64,000 nucleotides of DNA from an uncultured Maribacter sp. Its GTDB lineage: Bacteria; Bacteroidota; Bacteroidia; Flavobacteriales; Flavobacteriaceae. The notes beneath the pieces are model-generated. The model was given only the letters and a program-made list of their open reading frames with translations, was not told where the DNA came from and ran no database searches. The stretch is from assembly GCA_947498505.1 (NCBI GenBank), contig CANMKG010000004.1, positions 124,001 to 188,000 on the forward strand, read 5' to 3'. Every line of letters starts with the position of its first letter. Position 1 is the stretch's first letter. The position numbers were made by a program, and so were the translations under genes. Shown piece by piece: positions 36,004 to 45,213 of this stretch.

Positions 36004-38712
36004 TTATCGCTTCAAAGTAAAATGTCCTTTAAATTCACGTCCATCTTCAAGTTTGGCTTTGAACCAATAGTCCGAGGAAGGTACATTTATGTTATTAGAG
36101 GTGCCATCCCATTTAGGGTTTTGCGGGTTTAGAAAAGCAATTAGTTGGCCATATCTATCAAATATACTTACTGACTTCATATTTTTTAAACCCTTTAATT
36201 CCCAATAATCATTGTTTCTATCAGCATTTGGGGTAAAAAATTTATCGTAACCAGCTACGGAAACTAGTTTTTCTGATACACCGCAACCATTTTTGTCGTT
36301 CACATAAACAATGTTAAAGCCAGCGGGTACATTATTGAAGAGGTTATCATCTGTATAGTTTATTCCATCCAAAGAGTATTCATAATCTCCAAGACCTGAA
36401 ACTTCAATGGTTACGGAATTGTTTGTGGAAATATCCTTGATATTTAAGTTCTCAATTTTTGCAATATTTGAAGGCACTACCTCAAACTCTACCCTATTGG
36501 AACAAGATATGGTTGAGGAGGTTTGAGTGTATTGATAACTCGCTTCAAGAATATAAATCCCAGGTTCGGTAATTATAGCATTCTCTCCTGAACCAATATT
36601 AGTTTCAGTATTTTTATTTTTTTTAATCCAAGTATAAGAGTCAAATCCCTCAGGAGCATAAACAGGTAGTAAAGGGTTGTTTAGGCAAATGGTATAAAAC
36701 TCATCCATCTGGAATAGAGGAGAGGGGTTTACTTTAAGGTTAATTTGTAAAACATCTTCACATTGGTTGTTATTTTCAATTCGACCTAGGATTGTTGTGG
36801 ATTCTGAGGTGAACCAATTATCAAGTTCATTTTGTTCTAAAGCAACATCTTCTAGGCTACTATAAAATTTAATGTTCTGACCAGGAAAATTATCTGTTTT
36901 GATAGTTTCCAAATCAAAATTTCCTGCTAAAACGTTATCCTCTGGGTTTTCATCGCAACTGTAAAAGGAATAATGGTCGCTATTTAGCACTACATCTTTT
37001 ATGTTTAATAAAATTTCTCCCGAATTACTACAATTAGATTGGTTACTAACTTTGTAAAAAATGGTTTGACTATATGGGGTTGTATTAGTAAAATCTTCCA
37101 GATTTACAATGGGAAGATCATTCAATAAGTCTGTTTCGGTTTCGTAAAACGTATATACAAAATCATTTTGTTTTTCGATTTGATTTAAATTAAAAGAGGT
37201 TAAACCATCCAGAAGGTTTGAAGGTCCGGTATCACATTGGGTTAAAGTTAAATTGTTTCCTTCAGGCGATTGGTTCACTGCCAACGCAACTTCCCCATAG
37301 ATTACGCATTTTCTGGCGTCTGAGGGGATTATTTCTACTGTATATCGTCCAGCATCAATTTCTTCAGAAGCATTTACTTCAAAAATATGATTGTCTGGAT
37401 TTGGGAAAGGATTTCCATCTTTACTCCAATGATAAGTAGCGTCTGGAGAATATTCGGCTTCAAATTTAAAAGGTTCTCCTTCGCAAATAGTTAAACTACC
37501 GGATGTGCTTCCATCCTCATTAGAGACTAAGTCTATTGTGCTAAAAAAAGATTGAATAAAAGGGGGTAACCCTTGAGTTGCGTTTCTACTTTCAAGAAAA
37601 ACAGCATTATGTAAATAATTAGCCGACGTTCCCTTTTTATTAGGTTCATCAATAACACCTAGATATGGAGTTCCTGTTTGGTAATTTACAGCTATAGTTC
37701 TGTATATTTTTCCATTATTGCCTAGTTGTAGAGCACCTCGGTACATATTATCTTTATGTAAAACAACTTCGGAACTACTCATATTTATATCGTTTAATGA
37801 AAATTGAAGTAATGAGGATGAGTGACCAGTAGGTTGATTTGTCCCTCTTACATCATTAGATGAGTGCACATAAAGAAAGTTTCCATTTTTGGAAAATTCT
37901 ATACCGTAGGCATTTTTGTGTTCATCTTGAATAAAAACTTGCTCCTGATTTGATACAGTACCAGTTAGCGCATCAAAATCATAAATATAAAGACCCGAAG
38001 ACATATTTGCGCTTGCCATTTTTTTTCCATCAGGGGAAAATTTCAAATAGCCTCTAGGATCTTCAATATCTATATCGTTAAATGTGCTTTTTACAGACGT
38101 ATGGATAACACCAAATACCGCATTTATTTCAAAGGCATGGTAGGTGTTAAAGACATTTTCGTCCCCATTTTCCGATGCTAAGGTAATTAACCAAATAGAG
38201 TTATCGGAACAATCTTTGACTACAGCAGAAAGTTTTTCTGAACTATCAACTAAAAGGTTAATATTTTTCTGTATAACCCTGCCGTTTCCTCCATTATAAC
38301 TTAAATCTACTATGGAGTAGTTTAATCCATTGTCGATATCACCTTCAGCTAAACTTACATCAACGGTAAAAATATAAAAAATGTTGGTACTATCTGGTCT
38401 AGGAACTATAATCGCTGATTGGGTGCTAGAGGCATTACCATATAATCCGCTACCATTTTCCATTAAATTATGGTCTCTATTGTAAACTCGTTTTCCATCT
38501 GTATAAAACAATAAATCTCCTTGGTCATTAGAAATTGTAGCGCAACCTTCTAGGGTATTTAGTTGACCGTCGGTTAGTACTGTGGTGCTTCCGTCGTTAT
38601 TAAAACGAATTCCAGCATTATTGCCAAAATACCAATTAGCAGTTTCCCCCTGACTAAATATTAGGATAGGAGTACAAAAAAGAACCGCAAAAATTAGTAT
38701 ATAATTTTTCAT
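36004..38712 (-). CDS. T9SS type B cargo protein with beta-propeller-like N-terminus
   Basis: A 902-residue exported protein. A signal peptide (to about residue 20) is followed by a WD40/PD40-like propeller region (about 22-390: NWYFGNNAGIRFNNDGSTTV, LKFSPDGKKMASANMSSGLY, IEFSKNGNFLYVHSS). Then come Ig-like modules rich in paired cysteines (about 395-800) and a type B (gliding-motility) C-terminal domain (YDKFFTPNADRNNDYWELKG, SVSIFDRYGQLI, YWFKAKLEDGREFKGHFTLK). The C-terminal domain directs export by the type IX system and surface attachment. The binding target is unknown. Confidence 0.88.
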   Translation of the reverse strand: MKNYILIFAVLFCTPILIFSQGETANWYFGNNAGIRFNNDGSTTVLTDGQLNTLEGCATISNDQGDLLFYTDGKRVYNRDHNLMENGSGLYGNASSTQSAIIVPRPDSTNIFYIFTVDVSLAEGDIDNGLNYSIVDLSYNGGNGRVIQKNINLLVDSSEKLSAVVKDCSDNSIWLITLASENGDENVFNTYHAFEINAVFGVIHTSVKSTFNDIDIEDPRGYLKFSPDGKKMASANMSSGLYIYDFDALTGTVSNQEQVFIQDEHKNAYGIEFSKNGNFLYVHSSNDVRGTNQPTGHSSSLLQFSLNDINMSSSEVVLHKDNMYRGALQLGNNGKIYRTIAVNYQTGTPYLGVIDEPNKKGTSANYLHNAVFLESRNATQGLPPFIQSFFSTIDLVSNEDGSTSGSLTICEGEPFKFEAEYSPDATYHWSKDGNPFPNPDNHIFEVNASEEIDAGRYTVEIIPSDARKCVIYGEVALAVNQSPEGNNLTLTQCDTGPSNLLDGLTSFNLNQIEKQNDFVYTFYETETDLLNDLPIVNLEDFTNTTPYSQTIFYKVSNQSNCSNSGEILLNIKDVVLNSDHYSFYSCDENPEDNVLAGNFDLETIKTDNFPGQNIKFYSSLEDVALEQNELDNWFTSESTTILGRIENNNQCEDVLQINLKVNPSPLFQMDEFYTICLNNPLLPVYAPEGFDSYTWIKKNKNTETNIGSGENAIITEPGIYILEASYQYTQTSSTISCSNRVEFEVVPSNIAKIENLNIKDISTNNSVTIEVSGLGDYEYSLDGINYTDDNLFNNVPAGFNIVYVNDKNGCGVSEKLVSVAGYDKFFTPNADRNNDYWELKGLKNMKSVSIFDRYGQLIAFLNPQNPKWDGTSNNINVPSSDYWFKAKLEDGREFKGHFTLKR

Positions 38713-38758
38713 TGTACTTGGTAACAGTACAATATACTAAAATCTTTGAATATGATAT

Positions 38759-39592
38759 TTACAAATCTCTTTTCTTCAATAAGGTGTAGGACAGATAGAT
38801 GAAAAGTGCTGTCCAACCAAGTACTATAGCAATTTCATACCAGTGCACAGTATGGTCAAACTTAAAATCTTCACCAATTTGCTGTCCAAGGTTTTGTACT
38901 GCGGAAAGCCTAGAAAAAGGTTCGTCAATTAAGTTAAACATAGATTGAATAGGGAAAAAGTCGCGTACATTGTTCGCCATTTCCCATGACATTAGTTTCC
39001 AACCTAAAAGCCCAAAAATAATATGTTCAAGAATAAACCAAAGGAATAAAAAACCAAGAGCAAATGCTGATCGTTTTACAAATACTCCTAGAAATAAACA
39101 AAAAGAGAAAAAACCCAATAGCTTAACAAAAAATGCCAGAACATACTCAAGGTCGGAAAAAATAATCGAAATTTCATTGTAGTTAGAATATCCTAAACCA
39201 AGCAGCATGGAAACAGCAAAAACAAAGATTGTTGATACTGCCGCAAATAACAATACAGTTAAAAATTTGGATAGTACGAATTCTTTTTTCGAAAGTCCGT
39301 CAATAAGGTTTTGTTTAATGGTCTTATTGCTATATTCATTTGCCATCATGGAGACAATTACGATGGCTAAAAACAATTTAAAAAAAGCGGCTATAAAAGT
39401 GTTGAAATGCCATATATATGGAAAATTAAAAATGCCCATTTCTGCTAAATGAAATTTAATGGGGCCTATATCAAATTTTATTGCGGCTATCGCAGCAATA
39501 GAAGTTAGTAGTATAAAATACGAAAGAATTAATATTTTACTAGCTCGGTTATTCCAAAGTTTTATAAATTCTATGTGTAGTAAACGTATCAT
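38759..39592 (-). CDS. ABC-2 type transporter permease
   Basis: A 277-residue inner-membrane protein with six predicted helices (about 17-37, 65-85, 105-130, 148-168, 172-195 and 250-272), as in ABC-2 permeases. The N-terminal LHIEFIKLWNNRASKILIL and the cytoplasmic MANEYSNKTIKQNLIDGLSK element after helix 2 are typical of the DUF3526/NosY-like gene group. Its ATPase partner is the next gene upstream on the same strand (33 bp gap). Export or membrane-lipid handling is likely; the substrate is unknown. Confidence 0.85.
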   Translation of the reverse strand: MIRLLHIEFIKLWNNRASKILILSYFILLTSIAAIAAIKFDIGPIKFHLAEMGIFNFPYIWHFNTFIAAFFKLFLAIVIVSMMANEYSNKTIKQNLIDGLSKKEFVLSKFLTVLLFAAVSTIFVFAVSMLLGLGYSNYNEISIIFSDLEYVLAFFVKLLGFFSFCLFLGVFVKRSAFALGFLFLWFILEHIIFGLLGWKLMSWEMANNVRDFFPIQSMFNLIDEPFSRLSAVQNLGQQIGEDFKFDHTVHWYEIAIVLGWTALFIYLSYTLLKKRDL

Positions 39593-39625
39593 TCAAAGAT
39601 TGTTATATAGTTATTTGTGCTGGGT

Positions 39626-40522
39626 TTAAGCTTTTTTGGTAAGGGTCAGGAACTGTTCTTCTAAACTTTCTTTTCGTTTTACCATATGAGATAATATTGT
39701 TCCTTGGGCAAATAGTTCTTTATTTAATTCTGTTGCGGACATTTCTTGAGTTAAAAAAGCAGTTATTAAACCGTTTTCGGTTTTTACTTCTCCAAAGTTG
39801 TTGTGATTTTCTAAGTACGTTGAAAGTTTAGTATTATCCTCTGCCTTTAGCTCAAAAAAGCCATGGCTAGCCAACAGACCATCAACTTTACCTGAATATA
39901 ACTTTTCTCCTTTTCTTAATATTACCACATGGCTACATACTTTTTCAACTTCATCTAACAAGTGTGACGCTAACAAAATAGTAGTGCCTTTGGAAGCAAT
40001 TTTTTTGATAATTTCTCTAATTTGATGAATACCTTGAGGATCAAGGCCATTTGTAGGTTCATCTAAAATCAAAATTTCGGGATCGTTTAGCAAGGCAGAT
40101 GCAATGGCTAGACGTTGTTTCATACCAAGGGAATACGTCCTAAATTTGCTGTTTTTTCGTTCTAGTAAACCAACTAACTCTAGCTTTTCTTCAATTTTAG
40201 TTTCGGAAACTTCTTTTATTTTACAAACCAATTTTAAGTTTTGGATAGCAGTCATATAAGGATAAAAATTGGGCCTTTCAATAATGGCGCCAACTTTCTT
40301 TAGAGCGTTATGTGTTGTGGCTTCTCCACCAAACCAGGAGAAATTACCACTGGTAGCATTAACCACATTAAGTACAATGCCTAAAGTTGTAGATTTACCA
40401 CTTCCATTTGGACCTAAAATACCATAAACGTTTCCTTTTTCAATATCAAAGGAAAGGTCTTTAACCGCAGTTAAATACCCGTATTTTTTGGTGAGATTAT
40501 TAACAGATAAAATTGTTTTCAA
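39626..40522 (-). CDS. ABC transporter ATP-binding protein
   Basis: A 298-residue ATPase for the adjacent permease. Walker A is GPNGSGKST (about residues 38-46), the signature YSLGMKQRLAIASALL replaces LSGGQ with YSLGM, which is common in CcmA/DrrA-type subunits, and Walker B is ILILDEPTNGLDP with the catalytic Glu. H-loop ASHLLDE is intact. The start is TTG at 40522; the frame has no ATG between it and the upstream stop at 40559-40561, and it gives the normal MKTILSVNNLTKKYG start. Confidence 0.9.
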   Translation of the reverse strand: MKTILSVNNLTKKYGYLTAVKDLSFDIEKGNVYGILGPNGSGKSTTLGIVLNVVNATSGNFSWFGGEATTHNALKKVGAIIERPNFYPYMTAIQNLKLVCKIKEVSETKIEEKLELVGLLERKNSKFRTYSLGMKQRLAIASALLNDPEILILDEPTNGLDPQGIHQIREIIKKIASKGTTILLASHLLDEVEKVCSHVVILRKGEKLYSGKVDGLLASHGFFELKAEDNTKLSTYLENHNNFGEVKTENGLITAFLTQEMSATELNKELFAQGTILSHMVKRKESLEEQFLTLTKKA

Positions 40523-40601
40523 AGTAGATGTTATTTGAATTTGATACCTACTTGACGATTAACATGGAAATTTGTTACACAAAATAATGGGAATAATAGA
40601 A

Positions 40602-42266
40602 CTATTGATGTTTTACCCTGTGTGTAATTCTTCTATTTGTAATTATAGTACAAATGTTTGCGTGAATAATATTGCTAGGGTAGGAACATGCTCCTTTTGT
40701 AACTTCAACAAAATAATCTCCTGGAATGGTTGGTGTATATGTATTATTAGTTGCACCACTTATTAAAACATTATCTCTGTACCATTGGTAGGCATCAAAT
40801 GGTCCTCCAATGATTTCGATTACACTTCCGGGTAAACAGTTATTACCTGTTATTTCTAAATCTACACTTGGAGCAGTGTCAAAACCAGAAAAGTAACCGG
40901 CAATACCTCTTGCTCCGTTGTAGCCTAAAAATCCAACTGCTATTGGCCCAGAGGATGTTACTTTAACATCTCCATTTAATCCGGTAATAAAAAAAGTTTT
41001 CCAATCTGTGGAGCCAGCAACCGCTCTAGCTGTTGTAAGTGATACATTACCATTCCCGTCGGTTACGACAATATTTGAATTGGGTGTGGACGCAGATGCA
41101 ATAATACTAATACCTCCTGTGGCATTAATTCCTGCAATATCTCTTATGTCAGGTATATTATCCATAGTATCTGGTAACAAACAATTCACTGGAGCAATAA
41201 AGTTTAGACTGACAGTATGTATACCAGAGGAGCCAGAGGTGATTTGATAGGCATATGCGTTTTTTGACGTTGTAACATACATATTATGCCCTCTGGAGGT
41301 GCCAGAATAGTTAGAGCCAGGTATTTGAAAATATTCCCCATCGTCTATTGTAGTTATTGGTGTTGTAGAACCGTTCACATAAATAGCGGTATTATCTTGA
41401 ACACCAATTATTAACGGGAATTCATTAGAGTTTCCCCCATTTCCCCTAACAAACACATATTCTCTACCAATGCTTTCGACAGGAACGGGTTGATCAATTC
41501 CTGCATCTCGTGAAGCACTAGATGCTGAAACACCAAAATTTAACCCTCCATTGCTAATCGCAATATCTTTGTTAGATGTAATTGTAGCTCCCAACCAACC
41601 ATCAATGTTTGCTGTAGCTTGACTTTTTATAGCTTCCAGAACATAGCTTTCACCAGCGTTCAAGGTAACTTGAATGGTATTTGCGGTAATGCCATCGGCA
41701 TCACTTTGCAATCTAAATTCGCAATTGGGATCATATCCAAAAATATCTACTACTGTATTGTTTTCTGTTGCCATTATACCCAAAGAAGAACTCATGGTGT
41801 AATGATTGGCACGTATTGGAGGGCCTCCCCATCTAAAGTTTTGACCAAGTGCAGGTCTACCTTTAGAGGTGAGAGAAGCGGCTTGAGAATTGGAACGTCC
41901 TCTATAGTTTACGTAAAATTTTTCACCCGAGGGAGATTCAAAACGAAGACCGCTATTAGTTAAAACAATTCCTGTATTAACATCTGTGACCAAGGTGATA
42001 TTGTTATCCGTGTTAGGTAAAGTGTAGGTGGCGGGCGTTGTATTTGATATGGTATAAGAAGTTATTGGGGTAGTGTTGGTTCCGCGATATACATTTACAG
42101 TAAAGGCACTTGCTACTGGGGTGGAAAGATAAACAGTCTGTTCTTTAATTGCTTGATTTGTTCGGTTTTGTTTTAATGGAGGTAAATAGTGTAAATCACT
42201 TAGTTGACCATAACAAATGGAGCAGATAAGTAATAGCATACAGTTTATATGAAACTTTAATTTCAC
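40602..42266 (-). CDS. IgGFc-binding-like secreted protein
   Basis: A 554-residue protein opening with a GTG (42266), which gives a full signal peptide (MKLKFHINCMLLLICSICYG); an in-frame ATG at 42239 would cut it short. The long middle (about 40-430) resembles the IgGFc-binding N-terminal domain, e.g. KGRPALGQNFRWGGPPIRAN and TVNLNAGESYVLEA-like segments, and is followed by one Ig-like module (YQWYRDNVLISGATNNTYTP). Flavobacterial relatives usually end in a type IX C-terminal domain; here the frame stops shortly after the Ig module with a basic tail. It may be truncated. Confidence 0.75.
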   Translation of the reverse strand: MKLKFHINCMLLLICSICYGQLSDLHYLPPLKQNRTNQAIKEQTVYLSTPVASAFTVNVYRGTNTTPITSYTISNTTPATYTLPNTDNNITLVTDVNTGIVLTNSGLRFESPSGEKFYVNYRGRSNSQAASLTSKGRPALGQNFRWGGPPIRANHYTMSSSLGIMATENNTVVDIFGYDPNCEFRLQSDADGITANTIQVTLNAGESYVLEAIKSQATANIDGWLGATITSNKDIAISNGGLNFGVSASSASRDAGIDQPVPVESIGREYVFVRGNGGNSNEFPLIIGVQDNTAIYVNGSTTPITTIDDGEYFQIPGSNYSGTSRGHNMYVTTSKNAYAYQITSGSSGIHTVSLNFIAPVNCLLPDTMDNIPDIRDIAGINATGGISIIASASTPNSNIVVTDGNGNVSLTTARAVAGSTDWKTFFITGLNGDVKVTSSGPIAVGFLGYNGARGIAGYFSGFDTAPSVDLEITGNNCLPGSVIEIIGGPFDAYQWYRDNVLISGATNNTYTPTIPGDYFVEVTKGACSYPSNIIHANICTIITNRRITHRVKHQ

Positions 42267-42455
42267 AGTAATTTGATATTCATTTATTAAAATGAAGGTA
42301 ATTTACTACATAAAATGTAGGTTTTTAATGTTTTGTTGCGTAGTTGAGGTAATATGTGGTAATCTTGACTTTTAGTAATGATTACAATCACTAAAAATAT
42401 AGTACAGCATTTGGAAAAATTTGATTTACTTTGATTAGATAAAGCAGAATATAAT

Positions 42456-43547
42456 ATGTCCGAAGAGAAGTTAATGTCGCAAAAAAAGCCTGCATACCCT
42501 GTATGTAAGGAATTGGATGTTTATTTAAACGAATACAGTCGAAAAATAGAGATTCCGATTTTTTATGAAGATTTATTGCGTTTTTCGGGCTCAGTTGCGG
42601 TGTATGATGATAATGAAGAGGATACATTGTGGATTCGTGTGTATTATAGTGAGTACGACAGAAAAGAAATAGATGAAAGTTTAAAAAAAGTGTATTCTAT
42701 ATTACATTCTGACGGTAGTGAAAGTATTCATCAATACTTAAATGTTGACGCGGTTGATTATTGCACTTTTGGAAATTCCAAACCGTTTCGGATAAAGGTT
42801 AGGAATATTTTAAATGATAATTTCACGTATTTCTATGTGAAAAAAACAGATGCATCTAGAATTTACGGTTTGGAGCTAGAGCATATGTTATCTCCATATA
42901 ATTTAAACTTTTTGGTTTATAGAGATACTTTGATAGAGGAGCATATTGCTGGAATACCAGGGGATGTTTTTATTAAAGAACATTTGCCAAATTGCACTGA
43001 GTCAGAAAAATCACAATTAGCAAAGGAATTTGTAAAGTTCAATGAACGCTGTATGATTAGGTTACTGGGTGATATGCGTTCTTACAATTATGTTATTGTA
43101 CCCACACATGATTTTGACCATGTAGTTTATAGAATTAGAGCTATAGATTTTGATCAGCAATCGTTTGAAGGTAAGTTAAAGGTATACCGGCCGCAGTTTT
43201 TTAAAGAAAACTTTATAATGGTGGAAATGGTTCGTAAAAAGTTACAACGCTTTTCTATAGACCAATATAAAATAGAGGAGCGTTCCATTGTGGCTAAGCG
43301 TATATTAAGTTCTGGAGATCGTTTAAAAAGGTTGAGGGTGATTTGTAAGAAGGATAGCATTTCTCTTCCTAAAAACATTGAGATGTTAAGCGGACAAATT
43401 CACGAGCTTATTTTGGATAAGAATTTTAAAAATTGCTCTTCCATGGGTGAAATTATTGATTTAGGTCTTGATTTTGTTATGCGTAACTATCGTGATGTTA
43501 GCATGAAACAAATTATAGAAAGAGATTATAACAATCAAAAAAGCTAG
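42456..43547 (+). CDS. Orphan protein with kinase-like motifs
   Basis: A 363-residue cytoplasmic protein that I do not recognise. Its order of motifs looks like a protein-kinase-like fold: a lysine-rich strand (YVKKTDAS, K129/K130), a following helix with acids (GLELEHML), a hinge-like segment (LIEEHIAGIPGD), then GDMRSYNYV (D206, N211) and AIDFDQQSF (D231, D233), which mimic the catalytic loop (D...N) and the metal-binding DFD. HipA-like and aminoglycoside-kinase-like enzymes share this pattern. No signal peptide and no membrane helix are seen. The kinase idea is inference; the gene itself looks real, and its stop lies in the left arm of a terminator stem. Confidence 0.7.
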   Translation: MSEEKLMSQKKPAYPVCKELDVYLNEYSRKIEIPIFYEDLLRFSGSVAVYDDNEEDTLWIRVYYSEYDRKEIDESLKKVYSILHSDGSESIHQYLNVDAVDYCTFGNSKPFRIKVRNILNDNFTYFYVKKTDASRIYGLELEHMLSPYNLNFLVYRDTLIEEHIAGIPGDVFIKEHLPNCTESEKSQLAKEFVKFNERCMIRLLGDMRSYNYVIVPTHDFDHVVYRIRAIDFDQQSFEGKLKVYRPQFFKENFIMVEMVRKKLQRFSIDQYKIEERSIVAKRILSSGDRLKRLRVICKKDSISLPKNIEMLSGQIHELILDKNFKNCSSMGEIIDLGLDFVMRNYRDVSMKQIIERDYNNQKS

Positions 43548-43568
43548 TCTGTTAGGACTAGCTTTTTT
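43537..43568. terminator. Bidirectional terminator overlapping two convergent stop codons
   Basis: AAAAAAGCTAGTC (43537-43549) pairs perfectly with GACTAGCTTTTTT (43556-43568) around a six-base loop. The stop codon of the plus-strand gene (43545-43547) is in the left arm and that of the minus-strand gene (43558-43560) in the right arm. Confidence 0.92.
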
Positions 43569-44616
43569 GTTCTTTATTAAAATATACTAGGTAATAGTAC
43601 ATTTGGCGTTCTTCATCCCAACCTTTTTCCACAAATTTTTCAGCAGACTCTGGATTTACAAAATCTAGTTTAATTTGAACATTAGTATCTAGATTAATTA
43701 CATTTTTTATTTTTTTTCGAGCATCTGAAACTGCTTTGTTAGCGATATCAAAAGTGGAAACATCTTCAATACTATATTTAGGGCCTTTTTCAACTTTATA
43801 ATGTTTAAATTCAGGAATAAGCTCAGGGTTATCCATTACCTCATTTAAAAAGCTGGTTTCCTCAAACTCATCATTTTTTGCAAAATGGTTTACCGCTTTG
43901 TTCATAAACAAAACTTCTTGCTGCTTGTCTTCTGCAGGTAAAACAACATCTTTGGCAAAGTTCTGGCAGAATTTTAAATAATTTTTAGTGTAAAAATTTT
44001 CATCAGCTAAGGCATCAACTCCTAAAAAGTTTTCTAACCAATATTTAGTATCATAACGATTACTATCAACAGAAAGCAGTTTAAAACCTTCTTCTTTTTC
44101 AACATTAAAAATTAAACATCCTTTATCAAGTTTATTAATATTAATTCCCTGCTGAATAACGATATCTAAATTTTCGCCATCTTCTTCAAATTGAAGAAAA
44201 TCATGTTTTAACTCACTTTTAAAAATACCAATAGCATCAACTTTTTTATTATCTAACATCACGTTAGATAAATGCGCAACATAAACTTCTCCGCTTTTTA
44301 TATGTGGATGATTAGATTGCTCAAAAAGATGTGTAGCAATGCGTTTTGAGTTTAAGTGTAAGCTAGATGGATTTAAAAATGCATCGGCAACAATCTTGTA
44401 TACTTCATTAAACTCAACATCTATTTCATGTGTTAGTTTAAAATAGTTTTCTTCTTTTTCTCTAAAAGGTTTAAAAAAGTATTCTTTAAGTAACCCTGTT
44501 GTTTCATCGTTAAGTTTAAAAGGTTCTGAAGATAAAAAAAGACCTTCGCCTTTATTTTTATTTCCAACTCTGTGTAACGAAATGCTTTCTATTTGGGTAG
44601 GGTATAAATTAATCAT
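43558..44616 (-). CDS. Nucleoid-associated protein (NdpA/YejK family)
   Basis: A 352-residue protein whose core (EVYKIVADAFLNPSSLHLNS, KRIATHLFEQSNHPHIKSGE, VAHLSNVMLDNKKVDAIGIF) matches the 37-kDa nucleoid-associated protein family (YejK/NdpA), which binds DNA and was found in purified nucleoids. A later stretch (residues about 175-330) is rich in acidic and Lys residues. The exact role in chromosome structure is unclear. It is followed by a shared terminator and has no close partner gene. Confidence 0.88.
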   Translation of the reverse strand: MINLYPTQIESISLHRVGNKNKGEGLFLSSEPFKLNDETTGLLKEYFFKPFREKEENYFKLTHEIDVEFNEVYKIVADAFLNPSSLHLNSKRIATHLFEQSNHPHIKSGEVYVAHLSNVMLDNKKVDAIGIFKSELKHDFLQFEEDGENLDIVIQQGININKLDKGCLIFNVEKEEGFKLLSVDSNRYDTKYWLENFLGVDALADENFYTKNYLKFCQNFAKDVVLPAEDKQQEVLFMNKAVNHFAKNDEFEETSFLNEVMDNPELIPEFKHYKVEKGPKYSIEDVSTFDIANKAVSDARKKIKNVINLDTNVQIKLDFVNPESAEKFVEKGWDEERQMYYYLVYFNKEQKS

Positions 44617-44678
44617 TGAATACGGTTATGCGTTAATGGTTAAAGGTAATTAATGTAATGCGAAATTATGGGCGGAAA

Positions 44679-45173
44679 TTAGTTCCAATTTTCATCAAAT
44701 CCAAAATCATCATAGTTATCTAATGAATCATCTAAATCGATAGTTGGGTCTGCCTTGAACTTTTTTTCCGGGGGAGATTCAGGTAATTCCCCAAAACTAA
44801 ATAATAAAGCTGGATATGATTTTCCATCCTCATTTTCAACAATATCCGCTAATTCTACAAAAAACGTCCACATGTTTAAAAAGTCATAAACATATATCAG
44901 TTTTGGAGTATTTTCAGTTAGAATATCTTCTAAGAAAGTTTCATTCATTAAACGAACATCAGTACTACCATCACTCATATCAAACAAAGCAATTTCCTCG
45001 TCTTGATTCCATTCGTTATCACAAGTATAGAACGATGCCATCTCGTTACCCAGAAACCCAAATGACTGGGTAATAGTGTTATGCAAATCTTCAAGTGTAT
45101 TTGAAGCTTCAATTTCAATATCTCTAAAGATATCTTCTTCCGCATCCAAGATTGTTCTAATCTTATAAATCAT
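44679..45173 (-). CDS. Plasmid pRiA4b ORF-3-like protein
   Basis: A 164-residue acidic protein. Residues 1-150 resemble the pRiA4b ORF-3 domain (YKIRTILDAEEDIFRDIEIE, TLEDLHNTITQSFGF, YVYDFLNMWTFFVELADI). The C-terminus is very acidic (DDSLDNYDDFGFDENWN). The domain is found on plasmids and chromosomes and its function is unknown; Flavobacteriaceae chromosomes carry it without any mobile element, as here. Confidence 0.8.
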   Translation of the reverse strand: MIYKIRTILDAEEDIFRDIEIEASNTLEDLHNTITQSFGFLGNEMASFYTCDNEWNQDEEIALFDMSDGSTDVRLMNETFLEDILTENTPKLIYVYDFLNMWTFFVELADIVENEDGKSYPALLFSFGELPESPPEKKFKADPTIDLDDSLDNYDDFGFDENWN

Positions 45174-45213
45174 ATCTACTTTTTGTAATATGCAAAGTTA
45201 CGATATAAAGTTT

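Noticed and set aside
44679-45173. pRiA4b ORF-3 domain as a sign of a plasmid or integrated element.
   Set aside because: No transposase, integrase, repeats or composition change nearby; the domain is common on flavobacterial chromosomes.
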